Positions 28,455-38,245 of a stretch of 64,000 bases of DNA are shown here, in pieces. The notes under the pieces are model-generated. The model saw only the letters and a program-made list of their open reading frames with translations, ran no database searches and was not told where the DNA came from. Position 1 is the stretch's first letter. Every line of letters starts with the position of its first letter. This stretch comes from Desulfovibrio psychrotolerans. Lineage in GTDB: Bacteria; Desulfobacterota; Desulfovibrionia; Desulfovibrionales; Desulfovibrionaceae. Location of the stretch: positions 124,001 through 188,000 of the forward strand of contig NZ_BLVP01000006.1 in NCBI RefSeq assembly GCF_013340305.1, in the 5' to 3' direction. The translations under genes and the position numbers were made by a program.

Positions 28455-30557
28455 CTATTTGCCGCCTTCCCGCTTCAATTCCCGTATCAGCGCGGTCAGC
28501 TCACCCGTCTGGGCAGAAAGATCGCGCAGGGCATCGGTGGTCTCTTCCACGTTAGAAGCGGTTTCCATGGCAATGGTGTTTATCTCTTCAATGGCGCTGG
28601 TAATCTCTTCCGATGCGGCAGACTGTTCCTCCGCTGCCGTGGCAATGGACTGAATCTGCCCTGCGGAATCCACCGTGCCCTTCACTATCTCCGTAAGCGC
28701 CTCGCCGGATGTATTGGCAAGCTCCGTGGCCCGCTCCAGATCCTTCACCGCGCTCTTCATGGCAGCCACGTTGTTTGCCGCCACCTTCTGAATGGACTGG
28801 ATGGAGGCTCCCACCTCCTGCGTGGCGTGCATGGTCTTTTCCGCCAGCTTGCGCACCTCGTCCGCCACCACGGCAAACCCGCGCCCCGCCTCGCCCGCAC
28901 GGGCGGCCTCAATGGCGGCGTTCAGTGCCAGCAGGTTGGTCTGGTCCGCAATGTCGGAAATCACCGTCATAATGTTGCCTATGGCTTTGGCCTGCTCATC
29001 CAGCTGGGCCATGTCCGCGTTCAGGGCTTCAGCCTGCTGCTGGGTAGAATTCATGGCCTTGATGGACTGGTCCACCACCCGCGCCCCTTCCTGCGCCTTG
29101 TCGCGCACGGAAGACCCCTGATCCGCCGCATTCCCGGCGTTCTGGGCCACTTCCAGCACGGTGGCGTTCATCTCTTCCATTGCGGTTGCGGTTGTCTGAA
29201 TGCGGTCACGTTGCGTTTCCGTGCCGCTGCGTATGCGGTCCGTCTTGCTGGATATCTCCTTGGTCGCGTGCGAAATGGCGGCAACCACTGCCTCCAGCTG
29301 CGTTGCTGCATGCAGCAGCCCCTCTGCACGGGCGCGCTGCGCCTGATCCAGCGCCTGCCGCGCCTGTGCCGTGGCGTCCACTGCCACACGCGCCTTCTCT
29401 TCCGCCTCTTCGGTCTTGCGGGTAATCTCCCGCATGTTCTCATCCAGCTTCTGGGCGGTGCTGTTCAGTGAGGTAAATATCTGGCCCACCTCATCCTGTG
29501 ACACAACCGCAAGCTTGCGGTCGTATCTGCCTGCCGCAATGTCATTCAGGAAGCCCACCACGGTCCGCAGCGGGCGGGCGGTGGTCCGCTCCACAAATAT
29601 CCAAATAAACAGGGCCATGATCAACAGGCTTACAAAGCCGATGAGTATCAGCCGTGTCAGGGTTTCATACACCGGAGCCATTATTTCCGTCTGTTCCTTC
29701 AAGCCTACCAGCTTCCACTTGGTATCGGGCGAGGTGAGGATAACACCCAGATATTCTTTGCCGTCCACCATGACCGTGGCATCGCCCTCTCCCTTGCGGA
29801 ACAGAAGGTCAAGGTGGGTTCCTGCCACCTCCCCTACGGTCTTGAAGTTGTAGTCCGGGTGCCTCGGGTCGGCCAGGATCACGCCGTCGTCCTGTATGAG
29901 CACCATATACCCCGTATCGCCAAGGCGGATAGCCTGCACAATATCGGTCAGTTCCTTCAGCGATATGTCCACGCCCACGCAGCCTATAACCTTGCCGCCG
30001 CGTTTCACCACGCGCATCACGCTGGTAACGGCCTCACCCGTAGTAGAACGGTACGCTTTGGAAACGGCAGCCGCGTCCGGGGTCTGCATGGCTTCCTTAT
30101 ACCAGGGGCGGGCGCGCGGGTCATATCCGGCGGGCATATCGCTTTCCACAAGGGCGCTTACAAACCCACCCTTTTCCGTGCCCACAAAGACCTCCACGTA
30201 GGCAGGATGCGCCTTCTGCACGGCACTGAAAATATCCACCACCGCCTGCCCCACCGGGTCGTCCGGGTCGGGCTGCGCCTTGCGCTTTGCCGTGGTGCCC
30301 ACGTGCGAGGTGGTTATCTCATCAATACGCTGGGTAACGGGAAAAGAGGCCAGCATGTTCGCATTCTTCTTGCTTTCCTCAAGGAACAGAGAGATGGCGG
30401 TATCCACCTGCCCCAGTTCCCCTTTCATGGCTCCCATACTGGTCCGCACCGACTGATTGCTCACCGTGATGGAAACCGTGGTCACAATGCCCACCATCAT
30501 CAGCGTGGCAACAGCCAAAAGTCCCGCAACTATCTTGAGTTTAATTGAGCGGTTCAT
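28455..30557 (-). CDS. Methyl-accepting chemotaxis protein with Cache sensor
   Basis: 700-residue chemoreceptor. TM1 is about 9-32, a dCache domain spans about 40-300 ([20 protein letters not shown] and [20 protein letters not shown] are the diagnostic pieces), TM2 is about 310-333, then HAMP and a long signalling coiled coil. [20 protein letters not shown] and [15 protein letters not shown] mark the tip. The ATG at 30557 follows GGAGGGGAGC. The sensor sequence differs from that of the receptor at 18790-20949, so the two probably sense different ligands. The ligand is unknown. Confidence 0.95.
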   Translation of the reverse strand: MNRSIKLKIVAGLLAVATLMMVGIVTTVSITVSNQSVRTSMGAMKGELGQVDTAISLFLEESKKNANMLASFPVTQRIDEITTSHVGTTAKRKAQPDPDDPVGQAVVDIFSAVQKAHPAYVEVFVGTEKGGFVSALVESDMPAGYDPRARPWYKEAMQTPDAAAVSKAYRSTTGEAVTSVMRVVKRGGKVIGCVGVDISLKELTDIVQAIRLGDTGYMVLIQDDGVILADPRHPDYNFKTVGEVAGTHLDLLFRKGEGDATVMVDGKEYLGVILTSPDTKWKLVGLKEQTEIMAPVYETLTRLILIGFVSLLIMALFIWIFVERTTARPLRTVVGFLNDIAAGRYDRKLAVVSQDEVGQIFTSLNSTAQKLDENMREITRKTEEAEEKARVAVDATAQARQALDQAQRARAEGLLHAATQLEAVVAAISHATKEISSKTDRIRSGTETQRDRIQTTATAMEEMNATVLEVAQNAGNAADQGSSVRDKAQEGARVVDQSIKAMNSTQQQAEALNADMAQLDEQAKAIGNIMTVISDIADQTNLLALNAAIEAARAGEAGRGFAVVADEVRKLAEKTMHATQEVGASIQSIQKVAANNVAAMKSAVKDLERATELANTSGEALTEIVKGTVDSAGQIQSIATAAEEQSAASEEITSAIEEINTIAMETASNVEETTDALRDLSAQTGELTALIRELKREGGK

Positions 30558-31015
30558 GCTCCCCTCCTAGGGCTTGTTCCGGCCATATTGCCGCCGCCGA
30601 CCAGTGCTTCCATGCACCGGCCGCGGGCCTTCCCCCGCCTGACTCGTCTTCCGCCCTGCCGGGTGTCTCCGGCCCCGCACTTCCGGGGCCGTAATCCCCT
30701 GCATATTGCCCCTATGTATTCTACACTACTCCAGCACAAATTACAGCACGGCGACAAAATAATAAAACCTACCATACCATCTATACACGCAAAAAGGGCC
30801 GACATCCGCATGCCGGCCCTATACTTGCTGCAAAAGAGCTCACAAATCTCATACAAACTCCCGAAAAACACATTTCCTTGCACTACTGCATCTTACGGAA
30901 ATGCGTGTCCGGAATACAATCAATGCGTACGTTGCCTCACTTCAGCGCCAAATTGCTCTCAAATGACACGCAAACATATATGCACAAACATATACCTCAG
31001 CGTTGCAGCAGCAAA
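30558..31015. other. Intergenic region between chemoreceptor and nitroreductase
   Basis: 458 bp upstream of the chemoreceptor gene, AT-richer than average from about 30715. It contains the terminator at 30791-30820. A 109-codon minus open frame here has atypical composition and no ribosome site. I see no other feature. Confidence 0.45.
30791..30820 (-). terminator. Rho-independent terminator of the nitroreductase gene
   Basis: On the minus strand AGGGCCG and CGGCCCT (30814-30820 with 30795-30801) form a hairpin, extended by inner CAT/ATG pairing, followed by TTTTT (A-run 30791-30795 on the plus strand). It lies about 195 nt past the nitroreductase stop. Confidence 0.75.
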
Positions 31016-31843
31016 CTAAAAGGATACCGTATGCAGTTTCTGGTCGCCGCGCTGCACGGTCCGGCAATACTGCACGTCCGGGTAGCCGAACATTATGGCA
31101 TACCCCGCCGTATGGTTCTCCGGCACGCCCAGCCTGCCTTTCATCTCCGGCAAAACCTGTGTGAACGCCCATTTGGCAAACCCGCACCATACGGTTCCCA
31201 GCCCCAGTGCCGCCGCCATAACCTCAAAATAGCTCAGCGCTATCATGGGGTCCGCTTCCGGCGCGGCGGAATCCGCAGGTGCCGTCACCCACAGCAGGTG
31301 CGGTGCCCCCCGGAACAGAATGTCCACCTTCCGTGTATTCCACAGCTTGGCTGTAGTGCCGAAGAATTCAAAACCCGCCGGCAGCCCGCTGCCCTTGGAC
31401 AGTTCGTCAATCCCGGCATAGGTGGCCTCGCGTATGGCCTGCATGGTGGCCATGTCGTCCACAACGGTAAACTGCAGGTTCATCGCGTTCTTGCCGGTAG
31501 GAGCATTGCGGGCCACGTCCATAAGCCGCGCCAGCACGGCCCTGTCCACATTTTCCTGCCGGTACCGGCGCACGGACCGGCGGGACTTCAGCAGCATCTC
31601 CACCTCATCCGCCGTGGGCAGATTGCCCGCAATTTCCAGGCTGTCTTCGGGCTTTTTGCCCAGTATGGACACCGCCCCCGTAGGGCACACAACCATACAG
31701 TGCTGACAGCCGATACACTGCGCTTCCTTGGCCGCCGGAACCTCCGGTACGCCGTTGTCCATGGAAATAATACCCATCACGCAGTCTTTGGCACACTCGC
31801 CGCACTGAATGCAGGCGCTTTCATCCACACAAAAATCGATCAT
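31016..31843 (-). CDS. Nitroreductase with N-terminal ferredoxin domain
   Basis: 275 residues. Residues 1-60 are a 2x[4Fe-4S] ferredoxin (CIQCGECAKDC and CIGCQHCMVVCPTGAV). The rest is an FMN nitroreductase fold with LLKSRRSVRRYRQENVDRAV, MDVARNAPTGKNAMNLQFTV and AAALGLGTVWCGFAKWAF. This fusion is common in anaerobes, probably using ferredoxin-linked electrons to reduce nitro compounds, quinones or flavins. The substrate cannot be told. The start at 31843 follows GGAGAGC. Confidence 0.92.
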   Translation of the reverse strand: MIDFCVDESACIQCGECAKDCVMGIISMDNGVPEVPAAKEAQCIGCQHCMVVCPTGAVSILGKKPEDSLEIAGNLPTADEVEMLLKSRRSVRRYRQENVDRAVLARLMDVARNAPTGKNAMNLQFTVVDDMATMQAIREATYAGIDELSKGSGLPAGFEFFGTTAKLWNTRKVDILFRGAPHLLWVTAPADSAAPEADPMIALSYFEVMAAALGLGTVWCGFAKWAFTQVLPEMKGRLGVPENHTAGYAIMFGYPDVQYCRTVQRGDQKLHTVSF

Positions 31844-32207
31844 TTATGCTCTCCTGTAGGCCTGCGGGCTGCGCCCGTGACCTGTGATGTCAGTTCTGCC
31901 CGACACGGCTATGCTACGAATACGCTACAGATGCGGCAGGAATGTTCCGCGTGCCCGGTTTGGCGAACAGGCCGGATCGGGCATGCCAAGCCTACCGGAC
32001 GTATCGGACATTCGCCGGACATGATTGTGCGCCCGGTCAACAGGGCAATCATAACGCCTGCATTCAAAAAAGGAAGAAGGCACCGTAAAGTGCCTTAGCA
32101 ACCACAAAACAACCCGCCTTCACCCAATGCCCACCATCTAGCCTTCGCCGTATGGCAGCCGTCTCAGGCCGTTCTGACACCTTGCCCGCCGCGCCCCATG
32201 CGGCACA
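31844..32207. other. Intergenic region upstream of nitroreductase
   Basis: 364 bp. The part at about 31960-32030 contains several GGCCGGATCGGG/CGGACGTATCGG-like units with roughly 10-bp spacing. The hairpin at 32077-32096 terminates the gene at 32208. No gene recognised. Confidence 0.45.
32064..32096 (-). terminator. Terminator of the 2,3-DPG-synthetase-like gene
   Basis: AAGGCAC (32077-32083) pairs with GTGCCTT (32090-32096) around CGTAAA. On the minus strand the stem is followed within a few bases by a T-rich tract (the A-run ending at 32071). Confidence 0.6.
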
Positions 32208-33569
32208 TTATCTGCCCATCATCACCCCCGCCTGCTCAAGGCGGGCAAACAGGGCCTTCTCCAGCGTGGTTCCCGGTGTATCCAGCCCGCAGTCCTGCCC
32301 GGCCCGGCAGTCCTGATACGCATACTGCACGCGCACACAGGGCACATGCATACGGATGAGCCGCTCAAGGCGTATGGGCGTCCCTAGAAGAATCACATCG
32401 CAGGGCACCGCACGTATGCTGGCTTCCAGATCGGCAAGCTGCCTGCCGGAATATCCCATGGCGGGCAGGCACCACCCGATATGCGGATATGCCGCAAAGG
32501 TGGCGGCTATGCTGCCCTGCGCATAAGGGCGCGGGTCCACCACCTGCGCCCCGTGCTGCAACGCAGCCACCTGCGCCGCGCCGTAGGCCATCTCCCCGTG
32601 GGTCAGGGTGGGGCCGTCTTCCACCAGCAGCACCCGCCTGCCCTTCAGTTCCTGCGGATTCTCCACACTCACCACGGACTGCGCCAGCACCAGCTCTGCG
32701 CCGGGGGCACATTCCCGCACCGAATCCGCCACTCGCGCCACGGCAGAAGGCAATGCCCCGTTCACCTTGTTGATGACGGCAATATCCGCCATGCGCAGGT
32801 TCGTCTCTCCGGGGTGGTAACTGCGCTCATGCCCCGCCCGCAGCGGGTCCAACACCGTGATATGCACCGTGGGGCGGATAAAAGGCGTGTCGTTGTTGCC
32901 TCCGTCCCACACCAGCACATCGGCCTCCGCTTCCGCGGCCTTGAGGATGCGCCCGTAGTCCACTCCCGCGAACACGGTCAGCCCCTGCTCAATATGCCGC
33001 TCGTACTCCTCGCGCTCTTCAATGGTGCAGTCAGCGGCGTCCATGTCCTCAAAGCTGGCAAACCGCTGCACCGCCTGCCGCTCCAGATCGCCATAGGGCA
33101 TGGGATGCCGGATAACGGCAGGATTCAGCCCCCGTTCGCGCAGCAGTGCGCACACATGCCGGGTAACGGGCGACTTTCCGCACCCCGTGCGCACGGCACA
33201 CACGGCCACCACAGGCTTTTCGGCCCGCAGCATGGTCCGTTCCGGGGCAAGCAGCAGAAAATCCGCGCCGCAGGCATTCACCAGCGAGGCGCGGTGCATC
33301 ACCGTCTCGTGGGAAACATCACTGTAAGAAAAGATCACCGTATCCGCCCCGTACTTGCGGATAAGAGCGGGCAGCCGTTCCTCCGCCACCACGGGAATGC
33401 CTTCGGGATACCCCTCCCCGGCAAGCGCGGCGGGATAGCAGCGGCCGTCTATGTCCGGTATCTGCGCGGCGGTAAAAGCCACCACGCGATACTCGGGCCT
33501 GTCGCGGAACAGCATGTTGAAATTATGAAAATCGCGTCCCGCCGCTCCCATGATGATAACCGTGCGCAT
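32208..33569 (-). CDS. Cyclic 2,3-diphosphoglycerate synthetase-like P-loop protein
   Basis: 453 residues. The N-terminus is a Rossmann-like segment (TVIIMGAAGRDFHNFNMLFR, YPEGIPVVAEERLPALIRKY, VIFSYSDVSHETVMHRASLV). The centre has a P-loop, CAVRTGCGKSPVTRHVC, and VLVWDGGNNDTPFIRPTVHI as a Walker B-like region. IAVINKVNGA resembles a GTPase NKxD-type element. This architecture is that of cyclic 2,3-DPG synthetase and its bacterial homologues, usually annotated simply as GTPase. Whether it makes cyclic 2,3-DPG here is unknown. The start at 33569 follows AGGAGAG. There is no close operon partner: 98 nt separate it from the yhaN-like gene. Confidence 0.8.
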   Translation of the reverse strand: MRTVIIMGAAGRDFHNFNMLFRDRPEYRVVAFTAAQIPDIDGRCYPAALAGEGYPEGIPVVAEERLPALIRKYGADTVIFSYSDVSHETVMHRASLVNACGADFLLLAPERTMLRAEKPVVAVCAVRTGCGKSPVTRHVCALLRERGLNPAVIRHPMPYGDLERQAVQRFASFEDMDAADCTIEEREEYERHIEQGLTVFAGVDYGRILKAAEAEADVLVWDGGNNDTPFIRPTVHITVLDPLRAGHERSYHPGETNLRMADIAVINKVNGALPSAVARVADSVRECAPGAELVLAQSVVSVENPQELKGRRVLLVEDGPTLTHGEMAYGAAQVAALQHGAQVVDPRPYAQGSIAATFAAYPHIGWCLPAMGYSGRQLADLEASIRAVPCDVILLGTPIRLERLIRMHVPCVRVQYAYQDCRAGQDCGLDTPGTTLEKALFARLEQAGVMMGR

Positions 33570-33667
33570 GTGTCTCTCCTGCGTTGCTGCCCGCCTGGTC
33601 GTAGGCCGTTCTCATCGGGTGGATTCGGAACACAGGCAACTCTGCGGTCCGCTCCGCCTTTTTCCGG

Positions 33668-36600
33668 CTACCCTGCCTGAAACGTGCCGTCCGCCACCCG
33701 GTACACCGCCGCATCCGGCACGGCCCTGCACAGGGTTTCCGCCGCCTGCGGGTGGCACGTGAAGTACAGAATCTGGTTGTGCCGCGCCAGTTCCCCCAAT
33801 GCCTCTGCGGTCCGCGCCGCGCGTCCGGGGTCAAAGTTGACCAGAATATCATCCATGACCACGGGCAGCGGTTCGCCCTGCGCCGAATGACTCAGAATAT
33901 ACCCCAGCCGCAGCGAAAGAAACAACTGCTCCTGCGTTCCCCGGCTCAACTGTTTCTGCTCCCGCACCTCACCGCCCGCCGTAACCGCACGGATGGCGCT
34001 GTCATCCAGACTGGCATGCAGCCCGGAATACGCCCCGCCGGTAATGGTGCGGAAGAACCCGCTGGCATGGCGGATAACACCGGGCTGCTGTTCCGCCTCA
34101 AAATTCCTCTTGGCTTCCAGAACAAGATGCCGGGCAAGGGCCAGCCGCGCCCACTGGCGGCTGAGCACGCGGATATCTTCACGCACCGCCTGTTCACGCC
34201 CCCGCAGTTCCGCCATCTTTCCGGCGGAGACAAGCCCCTCCAGCCTCGCGGAAAGATCGCTCACCTGCTGCCGCAACCCGTTCTCGCGGGCCTCGTCCTC
34301 TTCCATCTGTGCCGCCAGTTCCGCCACACGGGCTTCCATATCCTCACGCCGCACAGCAGCCAGTCGCCGCGCCAGCCCGTCAAGCCCGCTGACGCCCTCA
34401 CCCGCAACCTGCGCCCCCGCGCCCTCTCCACGGGCAGCATCCGGCTGTACGGGTAACAGCCCCAATGCCATACCAGACGCCACACCAGTTGCCGAGCCTG
34501 ATGCGGAACCTGATGCGGAACCTGACGCAGAACCTGGCGCTGAGCCTGCCGCCACACCAGCTACCACACCGGATGCCGGGCCTATCAACGTCCCGGCCAG
34601 TACAGAAGATGGTACAGGCGATGTTAGAGGCGATGTTACAGCCGACTGCACAAGGCCCTGCACAGCGCTTTCCAGCGTAGCCCGCAGGGGAATGTACTCC
34701 TGAACAATCTGCTGCCGCCGCGCATAGGCTGCCCCCCGCAGCCGGAACAATTCCTCGGCCTGCGCAAGAGTCGCCGCACCTTCCAGGCCTTCAGGACCGT
34801 GCGGTTCTTCCGAACCTTGCGAACCTTGCGAACCTTCAGAGCCTTCAGCCCATTGGCCCGCCCTGTGCCCGCCGTACCCGTCCTGCGGCGTAAAGGCCGC
34901 GCCGCCCAGTGCCAGAAGCTCCAGCCTGCGCTCCTCCAGAACGGCACACTGCGCGGCAAGCCCCTGCTCGGCCTCCTGCGCTCCGGGCAGTTCCCGCCGC
35001 AGGGTCGCCTCCTCCGCCTGTGCCGTGCGCGCCGCCACCAGTGCCTGTACCAGCGCATCCACCCCGGCAAGCCGCTCGTCATGCCCTGCCGCACCACGGC
35101 TCTCCGCGCCACCGGGCAGCAGGACCAGCAAATCTTCCAGTCTCTTCCGAAAATCTTCCACCCCGGCCTCAAGGGCCGCAGCCTTGCCATGCAGGGCATC
35201 CAGCGCGTCCAACTGCGCCACGCAGCCGGATATGGTCTCCAGCGCGGCCTGCGCCGTGGCCGGGCTCAAGGTTTCCGCAAGCCCCCTTCCGGCCAGCCAT
35301 CCGCGCCACTCCCGCTCCACATCCGCACACGCGGCAGCAGCAGCCCGGCAGCGCTTCCGGGCCTCTTCCAGCGCCTGTTCCCGGCGCGCCAGCAGTGTGC
35401 CGCGTTCCCGCAGGGCTTCTTCCGCACGGGCCCGCTCCTTTTCAGACTCGCGCGCAGCCCTGGCCGCATCCAGCACCCGCACCGTCTCCCGCAGCACGTC
35501 CGCATCCGTCATGCCGTCTCCGGCCCCTTCCTGCCCCATCTCCGCCAGCAGCGTCCGTGCCATGGCAACGTATGCTCCCACGGTCTCATGCAGTCCCGCC
35601 AGCTCTTCCGCCTGCATGTCCAGCGTGTGCAGCCGTGCGCGAATACCCTCCACCCGGTCAAAAATAGAAAGCGCCGCCTCAGGCGTGGTGGTTGCAGGCA
35701 GCGCAAGCTCCCGGGCGCGCACGGCCCATGCCTGACGGGCAAGGTCGCGCTCGTTGCGGGCAGCATCCACGGCACGCGCGGCTGCCTCTGCCTGCTCCTG
35801 TGCGCGAACCGCTTCGGCCTCGATCTCCGCTATGCCCCGCTCCACCTGTTCACGCGCATGCACCTCGTCCCGCAGCAGATCAATCTCTATCTCGGCCAGC
35901 TCCAGCGCGGCGTCATCAGGTAAATCGTCACGCAAATCGTCATACATATCGCCAGTCATATTGCCCGACATGCGGCCCTGTATACTGTCAGCCACTTCGC
36001 CGTACGCCTCATCCGCAACACTTCCGGCCGCGAATCCTGCGGGCCCTGCGGCCCTTGCGACACCATTGCCCCGCGCGGTACCCCGCATTCCGCTCCCTAT
36101 TCCGGCCTGCACCGCCAGCGCCAGAGCCTGCTCGACCAGCCTTCCGGCCTCTGCCCGCAACTGTACCAGCCGCTCCTCAGGCGCCACGCCCCGGACCGCC
36201 CCAACTCCGCCTGCGCGCTCTGCCGGGCCTGTATCCATTGCCTGACCAGATCGTCCAAATTGCTCAATTCGCCCGGACCGCCATATGACCGCGCCGGATG
36301 CCGCACCAAGCACACAGGCCATCAGCAGCCCATACCCCATGGTCATCATGCCTTGGCCGCCGTTCCAGTCAGGCCACCACGCGGGTGCGGAAAGCAGAAT
36401 CCCGCCCGCAATACCGCAAAGCGCAGCCGCCCCCATCACCACGGCAAACAACGCCTTTATGCCGCCCCTGCCCCCGGCTGCCGCCAGCTTCATGGCCTCT
36501 TCTGCGGCCTGCATACCGGCAAGCGTCTGCCGCACTCCTTCCAGCTTACGCAACACAGGCCGCAGGGCGCGCAATGCGTCCTTCCGCTCCTTCATGGCCT

Positions 36601-38245
36601 GCCGCGTCACTCCCCGCGTAAAGCGGTTCAATTCTGCCCGGCGCACCTCCAGCCGCTCCCGCAGCGGCGCAACACGCCCGGCGGCCAGCTTGCGCGCGGC
36701 TTCGGCATCGCGCAATTCCTGCTCTGCCCCGGCAAGGTTTCTTCCTGCCCACGCCACAGACTCTCTGGCGGAAAACGAGGTATCCAGCGCGCGGATATGC
36801 CCCCGCCGCCAATCCGGAACCAGTCCCGCAATGTCCGCGTCCAGTTCCCTTCCGGCAGCGGAATGGGCCTGTTCCCGGCGCGGCATCTCTTCCCACAACG
36901 TCTGCACATGTTCCCGGCGTGCCGCCAGCGTTTCCAGCAAGGCCTCTTCTCCCACGGGCCGCCCGCCTCCCAGCCGCTGCACCAGCGCCGCAGCTTCCGC
37001 ATGCGCGGCATGGGCTTCCGCCGCATCGCGCTCGCACACCTGCAAGGCTTCTCCCGCCGCAGCCTCTCCCGCCGCAGCCTCTGTCATGCGCTGCCCGAAC
37101 TGCGCTATACGCTCCCGGGTGAACACCGAACGGTCAAACCCGCGTATACGTTCCGCGTCCCACCCCGCGCCCAATTCCTCTCCGGCGCGGCGCACCTCTG
37201 CCCGGCGGGCTGCCTCTTCACGCCGCAAATCCGATAACTGTTCGACAAGTTCCCGATACCGCCCCTTTTCCCCGGCCAGCGCATCAATCTCCGCCTGCCG
37301 CCCCAGCAACGGCCTGTGGCGTTCCATCTCCAGTGCCTCGGAAGCCGCCATCAGGCGTTGCACCCGGCTCCGCGCCGTCTCATATTCGCGCATCCGCTCA
37401 TCCAGCTGCCCGCGCAGGCTTTCCAGACGCTCCACGCCCTCATTCGGAAAGCTATCGACAACTGGCGAAATGGCGGCAAGCTCGCCTTCCAGTGCCCGCA
37501 TGCGCTCCAGCTGCTCCCACAGGGCAAGCTGGCGCTCCATGGCGTTCCGCTCTGCCTGCCGTCTGCCGCGTTCGGTCCGCAGCCGTGTCAGTTCCGCCTG
37601 AACCGCCTCCCGCTGTGCCGATGCCTCCTCGTATGCGGCAAGCGCGCTGCCCCCCGCCCGCAGTTCCGCCTGAACAGCCTCCAGTTCCTTCAGCTTCAGG
37701 TTCAGGGGCTGTTTCTGCCCGCGTTCCAGAAACAACGTGTCCATGGCTTTAGTCATGCCGCCCAGCACCTGTCCCACGGGTCTGGTCCCGGCACCGAAGC
37801 TGGCACCGTACAACGAGTGTCCTTTCTTGCTATCTTCCTGCTCTCCGAAACTAAGCAATTCGGAAAGAGAAAACCCGTACACGGAGCGATACACCTCCCG
37901 GGTCGTGCCTCCCAGCAGGGTGTCCAGCAACGCACTGTCCAGCCGCTCGCCGTCCGGACGCAGCAGCACGGGCGTTCCCCCGCGCACACCGGGTCGCCGT
38001 TCCAGCCGCAGGGTGCCGTGCCTGCGTGTTTCCAGCAGCAGGCTGCCGCCGGGGTCACCTCCCCGCAGCGGGGGGTACAGGGCATCCTTCACAAACCCAT
38101 AGAGCATGCCCCGGAAAAAGCCCAGACAGGTGGATTTTCCCGCCTCGTTGTCACCGAGAAACACCGTCACACCGTCCGGCAGTCCGCTCACGTTCTGGTC
38201 AGCGAAAACTCCGAACCCGCCAATGCCGAAGGTCCGTATAATCAT
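33668..38245 (-). CDS. yhaN: YhaN-like SMC/Rad50-type AAA ATPase
   Basis: 1525 residues, partner of the upstream nuclease. The N-terminal ATPase half has FLGDNEAGKSTCLGFFRGML (Walker A 31-39). Long Arg/Glu/Ala-rich coiled coils follow, interrupted near the middle by two hydrophobic segments (ALFAVVMGAAALCGIAGGIL and YGLLMACVLGAASGAVIW), as in the YhaN family. The C-terminal half carries LSRGTQEQLFLSLRLGYILS (signature) and LPVVMDDILVNFDPGRAART (Walker B). Two low-complexity inserts, encoded at about 34490-34560 (Gly-Ser-Ala, 12-nt repeats) and 34800-34850 (Gly-Ser-Glu-Gln), lengthen it beyond the usual size. The start codon shares one base with the stop of the nuclease gene. Confidence 0.88.
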   Translation of the reverse strand: MIIRTFGIGGFGVFADQNVSGLPDGVTVFLGDNEAGKSTCLGFFRGMLYGFVKDALYPPLRGGDPGGSLLLETRRHGTLRLERRPGVRGGTPVLLRPDGERLDSALLDTLLGGTTREVYRSVYGFSLSELLSFGEQEDSKKGHSLYGASFGAGTRPVGQVLGGMTKAMDTLFLERGQKQPLNLKLKELEAVQAELRAGGSALAAYEEASAQREAVQAELTRLRTERGRRQAERNAMERQLALWEQLERMRALEGELAAISPVVDSFPNEGVERLESLRGQLDERMREYETARSRVQRLMAASEALEMERHRPLLGRQAEIDALAGEKGRYRELVEQLSDLRREEAARRAEVRRAGEELGAGWDAERIRGFDRSVFTRERIAQFGQRMTEAAAGEAAAGEALQVCERDAAEAHAAHAEAAALVQRLGGGRPVGEEALLETLAARREHVQTLWEEMPRREQAHSAAGRELDADIAGLVPDWRRGHIRALDTSFSARESVAWAGRNLAGAEQELRDAEAARKLAAGRVAPLRERLEVRRAELNRFTRGVTRQAMKERKDALRALRPVLRKLEGVRQTLAGMQAAEEAMKLAAAGGRGGIKALFAVVMGAAALCGIAGGILLSAPAWWPDWNGGQGMMTMGYGLLMACVLGAASGAVIWRSGRIEQFGRSGQAMDTGPAERAGGVGAVRGVAPEERLVQLRAEAGRLVEQALALAVQAGIGSGMRGTARGNGVARAAGPAGFAAGSVADEAYGEVADSIQGRMSGNMTGDMYDDLRDDLPDDAALELAEIEIDLLRDEVHAREQVERGIAEIEAEAVRAQEQAEAAARAVDAARNERDLARQAWAVRARELALPATTTPEAALSIFDRVEGIRARLHTLDMQAEELAGLHETVGAYVAMARTLLAEMGQEGAGDGMTDADVLRETVRVLDAARAARESEKERARAEEALRERGTLLARREQALEEARKRCRAAAAACADVEREWRGWLAGRGLAETLSPATAQAALETISGCVAQLDALDALHGKAAALEAGVEDFRKRLEDLLVLLPGGAESRGAAGHDERLAGVDALVQALVAARTAQAEEATLRRELPGAQEAEQGLAAQCAVLEERRLELLALGGAAFTPQDGYGGHRAGQWAEGSEGSQGSQGSEEPHGPEGLEGAATLAQAEELFRLRGAAYARRQQIVQEYIPLRATLESAVQGLVQSAVTSPLTSPVPSSVLAGTLIGPASGVVAGVAAGSAPGSASGSASGSASGSATGVASGMALGLLPVQPDAARGEGAGAQVAGEGVSGLDGLARRLAAVRREDMEARVAELAAQMEEDEARENGLRQQVSDLSARLEGLVSAGKMAELRGREQAVREDIRVLSRQWARLALARHLVLEAKRNFEAEQQPGVIRHASGFFRTITGGAYSGLHASLDDSAIRAVTAGGEVREQKQLSRGTQEQLFLSLRLGYILSHSAQGEPLPVVMDDILVNFDPGRAARTAEALGELARHNQILYFTCHPQAAETLCRAVPDAAVYRVADGTFQAG

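Noticed and set aside
30554-30883. 109-codon minus-strand open frame upstream of the second chemoreceptor
   Set aside because: It crosses the clear terminator at 30791-30820, has no ribosome site and its composition is unlike its neighbours.
32481-33680. 399-codon plus-strand open frame
   Set aside because: Overlaps the P-loop protein antiparallel and has no family resemblance or ribosome site.
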